In this document: positions 28,425 to 37,980 of the stretch, in pieces
Numbering within the stretch: the stretch's first letter is position 1
Layout of the letters: the number at the start of each line of letters is the position of its first letter
Source: Prescottella equi
GTDB taxonomy: Bacteria > Actinomycetota > Actinomycetes > Mycobacteriales > Mycobacteriaceae
Assembly: GCF_002094305.1 (NCBI RefSeq)
Contig: NZ_LWTX01000005.1
Span: 186,001-250,000, forward strand
Reading direction: 5' to 3'
DNA: 64,000 bases
Notes under the pieces: generated by a model
Databases searched by the model: none
Seen by the model: only the letters and a program-made list of their open reading frames with translations
Told to the model about the DNA's origin: nothing
Made by a program: the position numbers and the translations under genes

Positions 28425-30173
28425 GTGCCCGACACCGAAACATCCGCGACGTCCGCAGCCGTCGCGACGTCCCCCTCCCCGACCCCCCGATCGGTGATCC
28501 GCACCGCGATCACCGCCGACGGCCGTGCCCGCCGGCTCGCCGGTGCGTCGGTGGGCTTCACCGGCCACCAGGTGGCCGAGGCCCTGGTCCCGGTCGTCAT
28601 CGGTGCCACGATCGACCGCGCGGTCGCGACCGGGGACGGCGCCGCGTTCGGGCGGTGGGTGCTGGTGATCGCGGTGCTGTTCGCCGGCCTGACCCTGAGC
28701 TGGCGGCTCGCGGCACGCACCGCGATGAAGGTCAACGAGCAGGGCGCGCACTCACTCCGGATGGCGATCACCCGACGGACGCTCGACCCGCACGGCATGA
28801 GCCCGCGTCGCCCACCGGGCGAGGTGTATTCGATCGCCACCTCCGACGCGGGTGCCGTCGCCGGCTTCACCCACACGCTCTCGACCAAGCTGGCCGCCGC
28901 CCTCGGTGTACTCACCGCGGCGGTCTCGCTGCTGTTGATCTCGGTGCCGCTGGGTCTGCTGGTGCTGCTGGCCACTCCCCCGGTGCTGCTGCTGATGCAG
29001 TGGCTCGCCAAGCCCCTCGAGCGTCGCAGCGAGGCCGATCAGGCCGAGGGCGCGCGCGCCGGTGCCGTCGCCACCGACCTGATCGGGGGGCTGCGGGTGC
29101 TCGTGGGTCTCGGCGCTGCCCCACAGGCCGAGCAGCGGTACCGAGCCGCGAGCCGCGGCGCGCTGGCCGCCACCATGCGGACCCAACGGGCACAATCCCT
29201 GTACTCCGGAGCGAATACTCTCGTGGGCAGCGGTTTCCTGGCGTTGATCGCATTCGTCGGCGCCCGCATGGCGATCTCCGGATCGATTTCGGTGGGGCAG
29301 TTGATCGCGGTGGTCGGCCTGGCGCAGTTCCTGCAGGGCCCACTCGTGGACGTCGCCTACTTCGGCGCCGGCCTCGCCCGCGCCCGAGCGTCGGCGGGAC
29401 GCGTCGCCCGGTTGCTGGGCACCGGCTCGGCGGTTGCACCGGCAGTCGACCCGGGCGGCGTCACGGACGCCTCGGTCGTCACCGTCGACCGCGTGACCAC
29501 CGACAGCCTCGCCGGGGTGAGCCTCACCGTCCGCCGCGGCGAGATCGTCGGTGTCGTCACCGAGAACGGCCGGCAGGCGAAGGATCTGGTCGACGTACTC
29601 GCACGACGGATCAACCCACTGTCCGGAACCGTCTCGATCGACGACACCCCGGTCGATCTGCTGGCGATCGACGAACTCCGCGCCAACATCTTTGCACCAC
29701 CTCATGATTCGGCCCTCTTCTCCGGATCCGTCGCCGACAACGTCGCGGCCGCCGCGCAGCCGGGCGCCGACCTGGCCGCGGCGGTGACGGCCGCGGCCGT
29801 CGACGAGATCGAGACGGCACTGCCCGACGGCCTGAACACACCGGTCTCGGAGCAGGGGCGTTCCCTCTCCGGTGGCCAGCGCCAGCGGGTTGCGCTCGCG
29901 CGAGCCCTCGCCGCCGACCCGCCCGTCCTGGTCTTGCACGATCCGACCACCGCGGTGGACTCGGTGACCGAGGCCCGTATCGCAGACGGCATCAGACGGC
30001 ATCGCCGCGGCGGCGCGACGCTGTTGCTCACCACGAGCCCCGCACTGCTCCGAATCTGTGACCGTGTCGTCGTCCTCTCCGGCACCGGCACGGTCGAGGG
30101 CACCCACGCCGAACTGCTCGACGCCACCACCAATCCCCGCGCCGGGGCCTACCGATCGCTGGTGACTGCATGA
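28425..30173 (+). CDS. IrtAB-like ABC transporter subunit with degenerate ATPase site
   Basis: A 582-aa half transporter of exporter fold: six membrane helices in about residues 30-310 and a nucleotide-binding domain after 340. The P-loop reads VVTENGRQAKD instead of GxxGxGKS, Walker B reads VLVLHDPT instead of LDEPT, and the switch His is replaced (LLLTTSPALL). The signature LSGGQRQRVALARAL is perfect. Its partner, overlapping by ATGA, has the complementary defects, so the pair builds one working and one dead ATP site. Genomic context (SIP, binding proteins, iron box) suggests siderophore import or export as in IrtAB/YbtPQ. The start is uncertain by a few codons. Confidence 0.88.
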   Translation: MPDTETSATSAAVATSPSPTPRSVIRTAITADGRARRLAGASVGFTGHQVAEALVPVVIGATIDRAVATGDGAAFGRWVLVIAVLFAGLTLSWRLAARTAMKVNEQGAHSLRMAITRRTLDPHGMSPRRPPGEVYSIATSDAGAVAGFTHTLSTKLAAALGVLTAAVSLLLISVPLGLLVLLATPPVLLLMQWLAKPLERRSEADQAEGARAGAVATDLIGGLRVLVGLGAAPQAEQRYRAASRGALAATMRTQRAQSLYSGANTLVGSGFLALIAFVGARMAISGSISVGQLIAVVGLAQFLQGPLVDVAYFGAGLARARASAGRVARLLGTGSAVAPAVDPGGVTDASVVTVDRVTTDSLAGVSLTVRRGEIVGVVTENGRQAKDLVDVLARRINPLSGTVSIDDTPVDLLAIDELRANIFAPPHDSALFSGSVADNVAAAAQPGADLAAAVTAAAVDEIETALPDGLNTPVSEQGRSLSGGQRQRVALARALAADPPVLVLHDPTTAVDSVTEARIADGIRRHRRGGATLLLTTSPALLRICDRVVVLSGTGTVEGTHAELLDATTNPRAGAYRSLVTA

Positions 30174-31936
30174 CCACGACCGAACGCATCCTGCTGCCGA
30201 CGGCGTCGCCGGCCCGGACCCGGGCCGAACTGTGGCGGCTGTTGCGCCCGCACCGCGTCGGGGCGGTGGCCGCGATCGTCGCGCTCACCGCGGCCACCGC
30301 GGTGGGTCTGTGCACGCCACTGATTCTCGGAGCGATGGTCGACGCCGTGACCGACGGCGGTTCGGGAGTGGTCGGGCGGATCGGGTGGCTCGGCGGTGCG
30401 CTGGTCGGCATCGCGGTCGGCCAGTCGGTGCTGGTGACGGTCAGCAACTACCTGATCGCGCGCGTGGGCGAGACGCTCGTCGCGGACCTGCGCGAGGAAG
30501 TCGTCGCCCACGCACTCGACCTCCCGCTGCAGGACCTCGAGGACGCCGGTCACGGGGACGTCGTCTCCCGCGTCACCGGCGACGTCCACCTGGTCACCGA
30601 GGCCGTCTCCCGCGCGGTGCCGGTGTTCGCGACGGCAACCCTGACGATCGGGCTGACGCTGGCAGGGCTCGCCGGACTGGACTGGCGCTTCGCGGTGGCG
30701 GCGGTGATCGCGGCACCTGTCCAGATCGGGGCGCTGCGCTGGTATCTGCGTGCGTCGGCCCCCGTCTACCGTCGTGAACGCGAGGCCGAGGGCGCCCGGG
30801 CCCAGCAGATGCTCGATTCACTCACCGATGTCGACACCGTCGGTTCGTTGCGCCTGGCCGAGACACACGAGCGGGCCATCGAGTCCCGGTCCCTCGCGGC
30901 CGTCGACCTCAGCCTGCAGGCGACGCGGCTGCGCACGCGGTTCTTCGGCCGCCTCAACGCCGCCGAGGCGATCGGGCTCACGGCGGTCCTCGGTGTCGGG
31001 TTCCTACTGGTGCAGCAGGGGCAGGTCACGCTCGGCGCCGCCACCGCCGCCGCACTGTTCTTCCACCGCCTGTTCGACCCGATCGGCTCCGCACTGCTGG
31101 TCTTCGACGAACTCCAGGAGGGTTCGATCGCGCTGTCACGGCTGGTCGGCGTCACACTCGCACCGGGCCGGGCGGAACCGCCGGATCCAGCTGTGCCGGA
31201 GGATGGTTCGATCGGCCTGCACGGGGTGTCGTTCGCGTACCGCACCGGCGGCCGTTCCGTGGTCGACGACGTCGACGTCCGGATCGCGCCGGGCAGCAGC
31301 GTGGCGCTGGTGGGCCCGACCGGCGCCGGGAAGTCGACGCTGGCGAAGCTGGTTGCCGGCATCCACGACCCCGTCCGCGGCCGCGTCGAGATCGGTGGAG
31401 TGGAGCGCGGGCGCATCCCTACAGCGGACGCCGTCCGCACGTGTGTCCTGGTCTCCCAGGAGACGCACGTATTCTCCGGAACCGTCGCCGACGACCTCCG
31501 GCTGGCGGCACCCGATGCCACCGACGACGAATTGACGGCAGCGCTCGCCGCGGTGGGCGCGGACGACTGGGTCCGGTCCTTGCCGGACGGACTGGCCACG
31601 GTCGTCGGTGCGGGCGGCACGGCCGTGACCGCGACGGAGGCCCAGCAGTTGGCGCTTGCCCGGGTCGCCCTACTCGATCCGTCGGTGCTGATCCTGGACG
31701 AGGCGACCGCGGAGGCCGGCAGCGCCGGGGCGCGAAGGCTGGACCGAGCGGCGGCAGCGTTGGGACGTGGCCGCACGACCGTGACGGTGGCACACCGTCT
31801 TTCGCAAGCGGCACTCGCCGATCGGATCCTCGTCGTGGAGGACGGCCGGATCATCGAGGACGGGTCGCACACGGACCTCGTCGCCGCCGGCGGGACGTAC
31901 GCCCGGTTGTGGGCGGCCTGGGATTCGGCGCGCTGA
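30170..31936 (+). CDS. IrtAB-like ABC transporter subunit with the catalytic Walker motifs
   Basis: A 588-aa half transporter: six membrane helices in about 20-300, then a nucleotide-binding domain with intact Walker A GPTGAGKSTLAKL, Walker B VLILDEAT and switch His TVAHRLS. The ABC signature is lost: the LSGGQ position reads AVTATEAQQ. It therefore supplies Walker A/B to the working site, which uses the partner's signature. ATG overlaps the partner's stop. Likely substrate is a siderophore, by context. Another reading is a siderophore exporter; direction cannot be told from sequence. Confidence 0.9.
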   Translation: MTTTERILLPTASPARTRAELWRLLRPHRVGAVAAIVALTAATAVGLCTPLILGAMVDAVTDGGSGVVGRIGWLGGALVGIAVGQSVLVTVSNYLIARVGETLVADLREEVVAHALDLPLQDLEDAGHGDVVSRVTGDVHLVTEAVSRAVPVFATATLTIGLTLAGLAGLDWRFAVAAVIAAPVQIGALRWYLRASAPVYRREREAEGARAQQMLDSLTDVDTVGSLRLAETHERAIESRSLAAVDLSLQATRLRTRFFGRLNAAEAIGLTAVLGVGFLLVQQGQVTLGAATAAALFFHRLFDPIGSALLVFDELQEGSIALSRLVGVTLAPGRAEPPDPAVPEDGSIGLHGVSFAYRTGGRSVVDDVDVRIAPGSSVALVGPTGAGKSTLAKLVAGIHDPVRGRVEIGGVERGRIPTADAVRTCVLVSQETHVFSGTVADDLRLAAPDATDDELTAALAAVGADDWVRSLPDGLATVVGAGGTAVTATEAQQLALARVALLDPSVLILDEATAEAGSAGARRLDRAAAALGRGRTTVTVAHRLSQAALADRILVVEDGRIIEDGSHTDLVAAGGTYARLWAAWDSAR

Positions 31937-31942
31937 TTCCGG

Positions 31943-32095
31943 TCAGGCCAGGGCCACGGTGTGATTCGACTCCCACCGCTCGATCACCGGCCCGAACTCG
32001 GCGAGGAACGCCCGGACGTGCGCACGGGCGCCCTCTCGACGGCTGTTCTGACGGCCGCCCCACGCTGAGCCGCTCGAAACGAACTGCGGCACCGA
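31943..32095 (-). pseudogene. possible remnant of a gene 3' end
   Basis: The minus-strand frame ending here gives VPQFVSSGSAWGGRQNSRRE and then ARAHVRAFLAEFGPVIERWE before the stop, which reads like the C-terminal tail of a real enzyme. No start or upstream domain exists in the intergenic gap, and the frame continues into the AraC gene out of phase. It may be a decayed fragment left when the siderophore island was rearranged, or chance reading. Weak evidence. Confidence 0.3.
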
Positions 32096-32120
32096 ACTTC
32101 CCGCCGAGCGGGAGGAGCAC

Positions 32121-32921
32121 TCACGCCGTCGACCGGATCCGTCCCTCGGCGAGGACGGTGCCGGGGGTCCGGCCGGTCGCGCGCCGGAACACCGCGACGA
32201 AGGCACTGGCAGTGTCGTAGCCGACCCGGCGTCCCACCACCGACACCGGCACACCGGCCTCGAGATACCGGACCGCGGCACGCATCCGGACGTCGGTGCG
32301 CCACTGCGCGAAAGTCATCCCGGTTCCCTGCGAGAACACCCGCGTCAGCGTCCGCACGCTGGCTCCTGCCGTCTCGGCCCATTCGGCGAGGTTCCGCCGG
32401 TCCCCCGGGTTGGCCAGCAGTGCCTCGGCCACCAGCCGGGCCCGCGGATCGGCGGGTAGCGGCACCACGTCGATCCGCTCGTCGAGCGGCGCGAGCATGT
32501 CGAACGCGACCTGCTCCGCTCGCGCTCGCGCCTCGTCCGGCATGTCCTCGCGGTGCATGTGGAGCAGCACCTCACGCAGGAGCGGGCTGACCCCGAACAA
32601 TCCGGGGCGCGTCCAGGGGCACGCCCGCGCCTCGGGCCGGAAGTACGTGCAGTAGAAGGTGGTACCCGGTGCAGCCGACGCGGCGTGCACCAGCCCAGCG
32701 GGAACCCAGAGACCGGTGTCGGGCGGGACGATCCAGTCAATCCCGTCGACAGCGACCTGCAGGCTGCCGCCCGTCGGCCCCCACAACAGTTCGTGTTCGG
32801 GATGGCTGTGCGGTCGCCACGAACGCCGGACGGGGCACCGGTGTGCTCCGGTGGTCATCGAGTACGGATACGCGACCGCCCGCGGCCCGGGCGCGGGCCG
32901 CGACTCGCATGCAATCGACAT
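32121..32921 (-). CDS. AraC-family transcriptional regulator of the siderophore island
   Basis: A 266-aa regulator. The N-terminal half is a cupin (PHSHPEHELLWG near 40, then a WVPAGLVHAA segment). The C-terminal half has two HTH motifs (NLAEWAETAGASVRTLTRVFSQGTGM and VSVVGRRVGYDTASAFVAVFRRATG, each read as separate helices). I start at the ATG of MSIACESR because TATACT lies six bases upstream; the longer frame begins within the -10. A palindromic iron-box-like site overlaps the -35 region. By position it probably activates the ABC/siderophore genes in the manner of YbtA/PchR, with ferric siderophore as a possible ligand. Confidence 0.88.
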   Translation of the reverse strand: MSIACESRPAPGPRAVAYPYSMTTGAHRCPVRRSWRPHSHPEHELLWGPTGGSLQVAVDGIDWIVPPDTGLWVPAGLVHAASAAPGTTFYCTYFRPEARACPWTRPGLFGVSPLLREVLLHMHREDMPDEARARAEQVAFDMLAPLDERIDVVPLPADPRARLVAEALLANPGDRRNLAEWAETAGASVRTLTRVFSQGTGMTFAQWRTDVRMRAAVRYLEAGVPVSVVGRRVGYDTASAFVAVFRRATGRTPGTVLAEGRIRSTA

Positions 32922-32927
32922 GCGCGC

Positions 32928-32933
32928 AGTATA
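32928..32933 (-). promoter_or_regulatory. -10 element of the AraC gene
   Basis: TATACT followed by GCGCGC and the ATG, i.e. a predicted leaderless transcript. Confidence 0.65.
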
Positions 32934-32942
32934 CAAACTTAT

Positions 32943-32956
32943 TTAGGTAAACCTAA
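32943..32956. promoter_or_regulatory. iron-box-like palindrome over the AraC -35 region
   Basis: TTAGGT-AA-ACCTAA, a perfect palindrome carrying the DtxR/IdeR half-site words TTAGG and CCTAA with a shorter spacer than the 19-bp consensus. It spans about -22 to -35 of the predicted start. It could be an IdeR half-site pair, or the binding site of another regulator. Confidence 0.55.
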
Positions 32957-33013
32957 GTGCTTGCGGGAGATCAGGAGATCAGGTCGCGAGGCCTTCCGCT
33001 CGCCCCAGAATGG

Positions 33014-33060
33014 CTGAAGGGTCCCTTCGTGCGCTGGTAGCGCACGAAGGGACCCTTCAG
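33014..33060 (-). terminator. 22-bp perfect hairpin downstream of the rpf-like gene
   Basis: Bases 33014-33035 and 33039-33060 are perfect inverted repeats around a three-base loop, 50 bp past the stop of the transglycosylase gene. It contains GAAGGGTCCCTTC, itself palindromic. This is the longest uninterrupted stem in the window. Confidence 0.85.
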
Positions 33061-33109
33061 CTCGTCCGCGGGGGCTCAGCCCAGCCCCACTGTCGAACTC
33101 GGTGGTCGA

Positions 33110-33857
<748 letters not shown>

Positions 33858-34412
33858 TTACTGCGACCGGGGGTCGGGACCCCATCCGGCTCCACTCGGT
33901 GCGTCCTGCGCATCCTCGACGAGGTGCTTGAACGGCTCGAGGTTCGCGAGCGATTCGCCCCGCGACACCCGCCAGGCCCACTCGCGCTTGATCGACGACG
34001 CGAATCCCAACTCGAGCAGCGTGTTGAAGTCGCCGTCCGCCGCCTCGAGGATCGAGCCCAGCACTCGGTCCAGCTCGGCGCCGGTCACCGCGTGCGCGGA
34101 CATCCGGCCCACCAGGTAGATGTCGCCGATCTTGTCGATCGTGTAGTAGGCCCCGTACAGCCGGCGGTTGCGGCGCAGCAGGTACTTGTAGACGCCTTCG
34201 AAGTTCTCGTCCGGCTTGCGACACACGAACGCCTCGACCCGGACGCCGTGGTTGCCGACCGTGAGCAGTGTGGTCGTCTTCAGCTTGTGCTCGCCCGGCA
34301 GTTCCACGACGAACTGGTTCTCGCCCCGGCGGCTGTAGTCCAGTTCGCGTTCCTTCAGGGCTGCATCGATGATGCCGCTGACGGCGTCCGCCGTCGGTTC
34401 CTGTTCGCTCAC
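33858..34412 (-). CDS. YbjN domain protein (Rv0487-like)
   Basis: A 184-aa soluble protein with a YbjN/type III secretion chaperone-like fold: alternating strands such as [22 protein letters not shown] and [13 protein letters not shown], then helices ([27 protein letters not shown]). The GTG start overlaps the mshA stop (GTGA); a longer frame would overlap more. It is translationally coupled to mshA and conserved beside it in mycobacteria. Function unknown; a chaperone or stress-tolerance role is only inferred from the fold. Confidence 0.88.
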   Translation of the reverse strand: MSEQEPTADAVSGIIDAALKERELDYSRRGENQFVVELPGEHKLKTTTLLTVGNHGVRVEAFVCRKPDENFEGVYKYLLRRNRRLYGAYYTIDKIGDIYLVGRMSAHAVTGAELDRVLGSILEAADGDFNTLLELGFASSIKREWAWRVSRGESLANLEPFKHLVEDAQDAPSGAGWGPDPRSQ

Positions 34413-35743
34413 GCTCGCACTCCGCTCGTCCGACGCAATTTCCACAACCCGCGTGGCCTACGCTGCCAGAGTTCGCCGCCCTCCGCCCGGTGATACATCG
34501 CGGTCGCGGCCCGATAGCTCGCGAGCAGCGCGTCCGCCGTGTGCTCCCACGAGAAGTTCTCGGCGTGCCGCGGCGCGCGGGCCGCCAGTTCGTCGAGTCG
34601 GTCCGGCGACGCGACGAGCGACTCGAGCGCCGCCGCCCAGTCGTCGATGCGATGCCCCTGGACGAGCATGCCTGTCAGGCCGTCGCGCACGGCCACACCG
34701 AGACCGCCCACGTCGGCAGCGATCACCGGCGTTCCGCACGCCTGTGCCTCGATCGCGACGAGCCCGAACGATTCCGAATAACTCGGTACCGCAACGAGAT
34801 CCGACGCGCGATACACGTCGGCGAGCCGGTCGGGCGGCTGGGGCGGCAGGAACGTCACCCGTGCGGTGATGCCGAGCGCCGCGGCCAGCTCGATCAGCGA
34901 ATCAGGTCGGTCGAGCCCGGTACCGGACGGCCCGCCCACCACCAGTACCCGCAGCGGCAGGTCCGGACGCCGGCCGGCCACCTCGGCCGCGGCGCGCAGC
35001 AGCACGTCGGGAGCCTTGAGCGGCTGGATCCGGCCGACGAACGTCACGATGGTCTCGGACGGGTCGAGGCCGAGCGCAGCGCGGGCGGCGAGACGGTCGC
35101 CAGGCCGGTAGCGCGTAAGGTCGGCGCCCGGCGCGACGATGTCGATCTTGTCTGCCGACGCGCCGTACGTGGCGGTGAGCTGCGCGGCCTCGTCGACGGT
35201 GTTGGCGGTGAGCCGGTCGGCCTCCGCGACCACCTGCTGCTCACCGATCTGCCGGGCGGCCGGCTCGGGGGTGTCGCCCTCCGCGAGCGACGCGTTCTTC
35301 ACGGCGGCCAGGGTGTGCGCGGTGTGCACCAGCGGCACCCCCCACCGGTCGCGGGCCAGCCAGCCGACCTGCCCGGACAGCCAGTAGTGCGAGTGCACGA
35401 GGTCGTAGTGGCCGGGCTCGTGCCGAACCTCTTCCCGCAGCACACCGGCAGCGAACGCGCACAGCTGCGTGGGCAGTTCGTGCTTGTCGAGACCCTCGTA
35501 CGGGCCGGCCGCGACGTTGCGCACCCGCACACCCGGCGCCGCGTCCTGCACCACCGGCGTGGCCGACGACGTGGCGCGGGTGAAGATGTCGACCTCGACA
35601 CCGCGGCGGGCCAGCTGGATGGCGGTCTGCAGCACGTACACGTTCATTCCACCCGCATCGCCGGTGCCCGGCTGGGCCAGCGGCGACGTGTGTACGGACA
35701 GAACCGCGACCCGTCTCGGCGTCGCACTGTGCTTGGGTGTCAC
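34409..35743 (-). CDS. mshA: D-inositol-3-phosphate glycosyltransferase (mycothiol synthesis)
   Basis: Transfers GlcNAc from UDP-GlcNAc to 1L-myo-inositol-1-phosphate, the first step of mycothiol synthesis. A 444-aa GT4 enzyme with two Rossmann domains. The N-terminal acceptor loop has [20 protein letters not shown]. The C-terminal UDP-sugar site has [35 protein letters not shown] and ADVGGLG. GTG (VTPKHSA) is preferred over an upstream in-frame ATG because it keeps the usual short N-terminus. The coupled YbjN gene follows. The other mycothiol genes are not in the window. Confidence 0.96.
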   Translation of the reverse strand: MTPKHSATPRRVAVLSVHTSPLAQPGTGDAGGMNVYVLQTAIQLARRGVEVDIFTRATSSATPVVQDAAPGVRVRNVAAGPYEGLDKHELPTQLCAFAAGVLREEVRHEPGHYDLVHSHYWLSGQVGWLARDRWGVPLVHTAHTLAAVKNASLAEGDTPEPAARQIGEQQVVAEADRLTANTVDEAAQLTATYGASADKIDIVAPGADLTRYRPGDRLAARAALGLDPSETIVTFVGRIQPLKAPDVLLRAAAEVAGRRPDLPLRVLVVGGPSGTGLDRPDSLIELAAALGITARVTFLPPQPPDRLADVYRASDLVAVPSYSESFGLVAIEAQACGTPVIAADVGGLGVAVRDGLTGMLVQGHRIDDWAAALESLVASPDRLDELAARAPRHAENFSWEHTADALLASYRAATAMYHRAEGGELWQRRPRGLWKLRRTSGVRA

Positions 35744-35768
35744 GCGTCCATACTGCCCTGTCGCTCTG

Positions 35769-36650
35769 TCAGGAGGTAATTGCGCCCGCGCTGTTCTCGC
35801 CGACCGGGACACCCTCCCCGAGGTCCGACAGGAATCCGTCGACCTCGCTCACGAACCGCGCCGGATCCTCGACGAACGGGCCGTGCCCGCAACCCTCCCA
35901 GTACGACACACGGGCCTGCGGGATCAGCTCGGCGGCGTGCTCACCTGCAGAGACGTCGACGACAGCGTCGGCGGTGCCGTGCAGCACCAGGGCGGGGACG
36001 TCGAGGGCGCGCAGCACGTCGTCGTGGCTCGCAGCCCGCCGGAACAGCGCCGACCGCACCCGCGGCGGGGTGGACAGGCTTGCACCGAACAGCGCCTGCG
36101 ACAGAGCGCCCCGGGCCGCATCGCCGCCGAGCGGACCGGTCAGCGCCGTCCCGAAACTGCCCAGGGCCCGAACCGCGACGTCGGGGTCCTCGGCCATCGC
36201 GGCAGGGATCGCGGCCTTCATCGCCGGTCCCACCGCGCCGCCGCGCTCACCGCGTCCGATGCTCGTGATCGCCCCCACGAACACCACGGCGTCGACCGCT
36301 CCCGTCCCGTGCGCGGCGAGATAGTCGCAGATCACCAACCCGCCGTACGACCAGCCCAGCAGCGCCGCGCCCGCGGAGATCCCCTCCGCGGACAGCACCG
36401 CGTCGACGTCGGCGGCCCAGTTCGCGGAGTCGTCGTAGCCCGCAGCGGGGACGCCCGAACAGCCGTGTCCACGCAGGTCGAGGGCGATCACGCGGTACCG
36501 CTCCGCCAGCGCGTCGACGACCTGCTCGCCCCAGCAGCGCGACGACTGCGCCCATCCGTGGATCAGGACGAGCGGCCTGGAGGCCACATTACCGAACGCT
36601 CGATAAACGATGGTGGTGCCGTCGGCACTGACGGTTTCGCGAATGGCCAT
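35769..36650 (-). CDS. alpha/beta hydrolase
   Basis: A 293-aa hydrolase. The oxyanion segment is [17 protein letters not shown] near residue 30, the nucleophile elbow GWSYGGLVI near 103, a late Asp near [12 protein letters not shown] (about 228) and catalytic His in [14 protein letters not shown] (about 258): a complete triad. No signal peptide, so cytosolic. Substrate unknown (esterase, lactonase or peroxidase types share these motifs). 23 bp before it lies the MFS gene on the same strand, suggesting a two-gene unit of MFS then hydrolase. Confidence 0.88.
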   Translation of the reverse strand: MAIRETVSADGTTIVYRAFGNVASRPLVLIHGWAQSSRCWGEQVVDALAERYRVIALDLRGHGCSGVPAAGYDDSANWAADVDAVLSAEGISAGAALLGWSYGGLVICDYLAAHGTGAVDAVVFVGAITSIGRGERGGAVGPAMKAAIPAAMAEDPDVAVRALGSFGTALTGPLGGDAARGALSQALFGASLSTPPRVRSALFRRAASHDDVLRALDVPALVLHGTADAVVDVSAGEHAAELIPQARVSYWEGCGHGPFVEDPARFVSEVDGFLSDLGEGVPVGENSAGAITS

Positions 36651-36673
36651 GGCGTCACCATAAGGGGCCGCGG

Positions 36674-37861
36674 TCACCGGGCGCTGCGCGCGCGGTGCAG
36701 GAGGTAGGCGGTCAGGGCGACGACCAACGCCGTCGCGCCCGCGACCACCACCACCGCGAATCCGGCCCGGGTGCCGAAGCCGTCGATCATCTGCCCGGCG
36801 AGCGCCGAACCGACGGCGACCCCTACGCCGAGGCCGGTCACGGTCCAGGTGATGCCCTCGGTGAGTTTGTGCTGCGGGACGACCGCCTCCACGAGGGTCG
36901 TCGCGATGATCAGTGTCGGCGCGATCGAGATGCCGGCAAGCGCGAGTGCCGCGGTGAGCATCGGGATCGAGTCGACGAGCAGCAGCGGCCACACCAGGAC
37001 CGCGACGACGACGGTGGCGAACACGAGCTGGCGCCGCAGCGCCGCACCGGGACGCAGCGCACCGAAGACGATGCCGGCCACCGCGGACCCGCCCGCGAAG
37101 AGGGCCAGCGCGATCGTCGCGGCGGCGGGAGCTCCCCGGTCCGTCGCGAAGGCGATGCTCGTGACGTCGACGGCACCGAAGATCGTGCCCATCCCGAGCA
37201 TCACCGCCACCAGCGCCCAGATCGCCGGGTTCCGGACCACCGAGGCACCGGCATGCGCGTCCCGCTCGGCGACGGCCGGTTCGGTGCCGCGCTGCGCGAC
37301 GAGGGCCAGCGTGCCGACCACCAGCAGGATCAGCGCCAGCAGCGGACCGGCCTCCGGGAACACCGACACCGACAGACCCACCGAGATCACCGGGCCGGCG
37401 ATGAAGCAGACCTCGTCGAGGACCGACTCGAAGGCGAACGCGGTGCGCAACTGCGGTTGCCCGCGATACAGCTCCGTCCACCGGGCGCGGACCATCGCCC
37501 CGATCGTCGGCATGCAGCCGGCCGGGATCGCGAGCAGGAACAGCACGAAATCGGGTGCCCCGATGCGCACACACAGCAGCAGCGTGGCGAGCGCGCCCGC
37601 GCTCACCGCGGATGCGGCCGGCAGCACCCGACGCTGCCCGTACCGGTCGACGGCGCGCGACACCAGTGGCGTGATCGCGGCGTAGGACAGGGCGAACACC
37701 GCCGAGAGTACACCGGCCACCGCGTAGTCACCCCGCAACTGCGACAGCATGGTCACGATGCCGATGCCCACCATCGCGATCGGCAGGCGCGCGACGAACC
37801 CGGCCGCGGAGAACGCGGCCGACCCGCGGGCGGCGAAGATCTCCCGGTACGTACCGATCAT
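36674..37861 (-). CDS. MFS transporter
   Basis: A 395-aa major-facilitator protein with about twelve hydrophobic helices. Between helices 2 and 3 the loop reads VSRAVDRYGQRRVLP, the conserved MFS loop motif. The central loop is charged (about residues 190-215). AGGAGA precedes the ATG by ten bases. Likely a drug or metabolite exporter; the substrate cannot be told. It is divergent from the PIG-L gene and probably cotranscribed with the downstream hydrolase. Confidence 0.88.
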   Translation of the reverse strand: MIGTYREIFAARGSAAFSAAGFVARLPIAMVGIGIVTMLSQLRGDYAVAGVLSAVFALSYAAITPLVSRAVDRYGQRRVLPAASAVSAGALATLLLCVRIGAPDFVLFLLAIPAGCMPTIGAMVRARWTELYRGQPQLRTAFAFESVLDEVCFIAGPVISVGLSVSVFPEAGPLLALILLVVGTLALVAQRGTEPAVAERDAHAGASVVRNPAIWALVAVMLGMGTIFGAVDVTSIAFATDRGAPAAATIALALFAGGSAVAGIVFGALRPGAALRRQLVFATVVVAVLVWPLLLVDSIPMLTAALALAGISIAPTLIIATTLVEAVVPQHKLTEGITWTVTGLGVGVAVGSALAGQMIDGFGTRAGFAVVVVAGATALVVALTAYLLHRARSAR

Positions 37862-37980
37862 TGCCGGTGTCTCTCCTGAACCATCCGCGACGAGGCGCGC
37901 CGCGCCGGCCGGTAACCAGTTGTCGGGAGAAGTCTCGCACCCTTGCCCCCGGGTCCGACCGGGGTGTAAGCATTCTCCGC

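Noticed and set aside
19003-33060. Intergenic palindromes as copies of a mobile REP element
   Set aside because: The stems at 19003, 21146 and 33014 share no sequence with each other and lie at gene ends, so terminators explain them better.
36651-37574. Extended reading frame upstream of the alpha/beta hydrolase
   Set aside because: It overlaps the MFS gene on the same strand in another frame; the hydrolase fold begins at the ATG at 36650.
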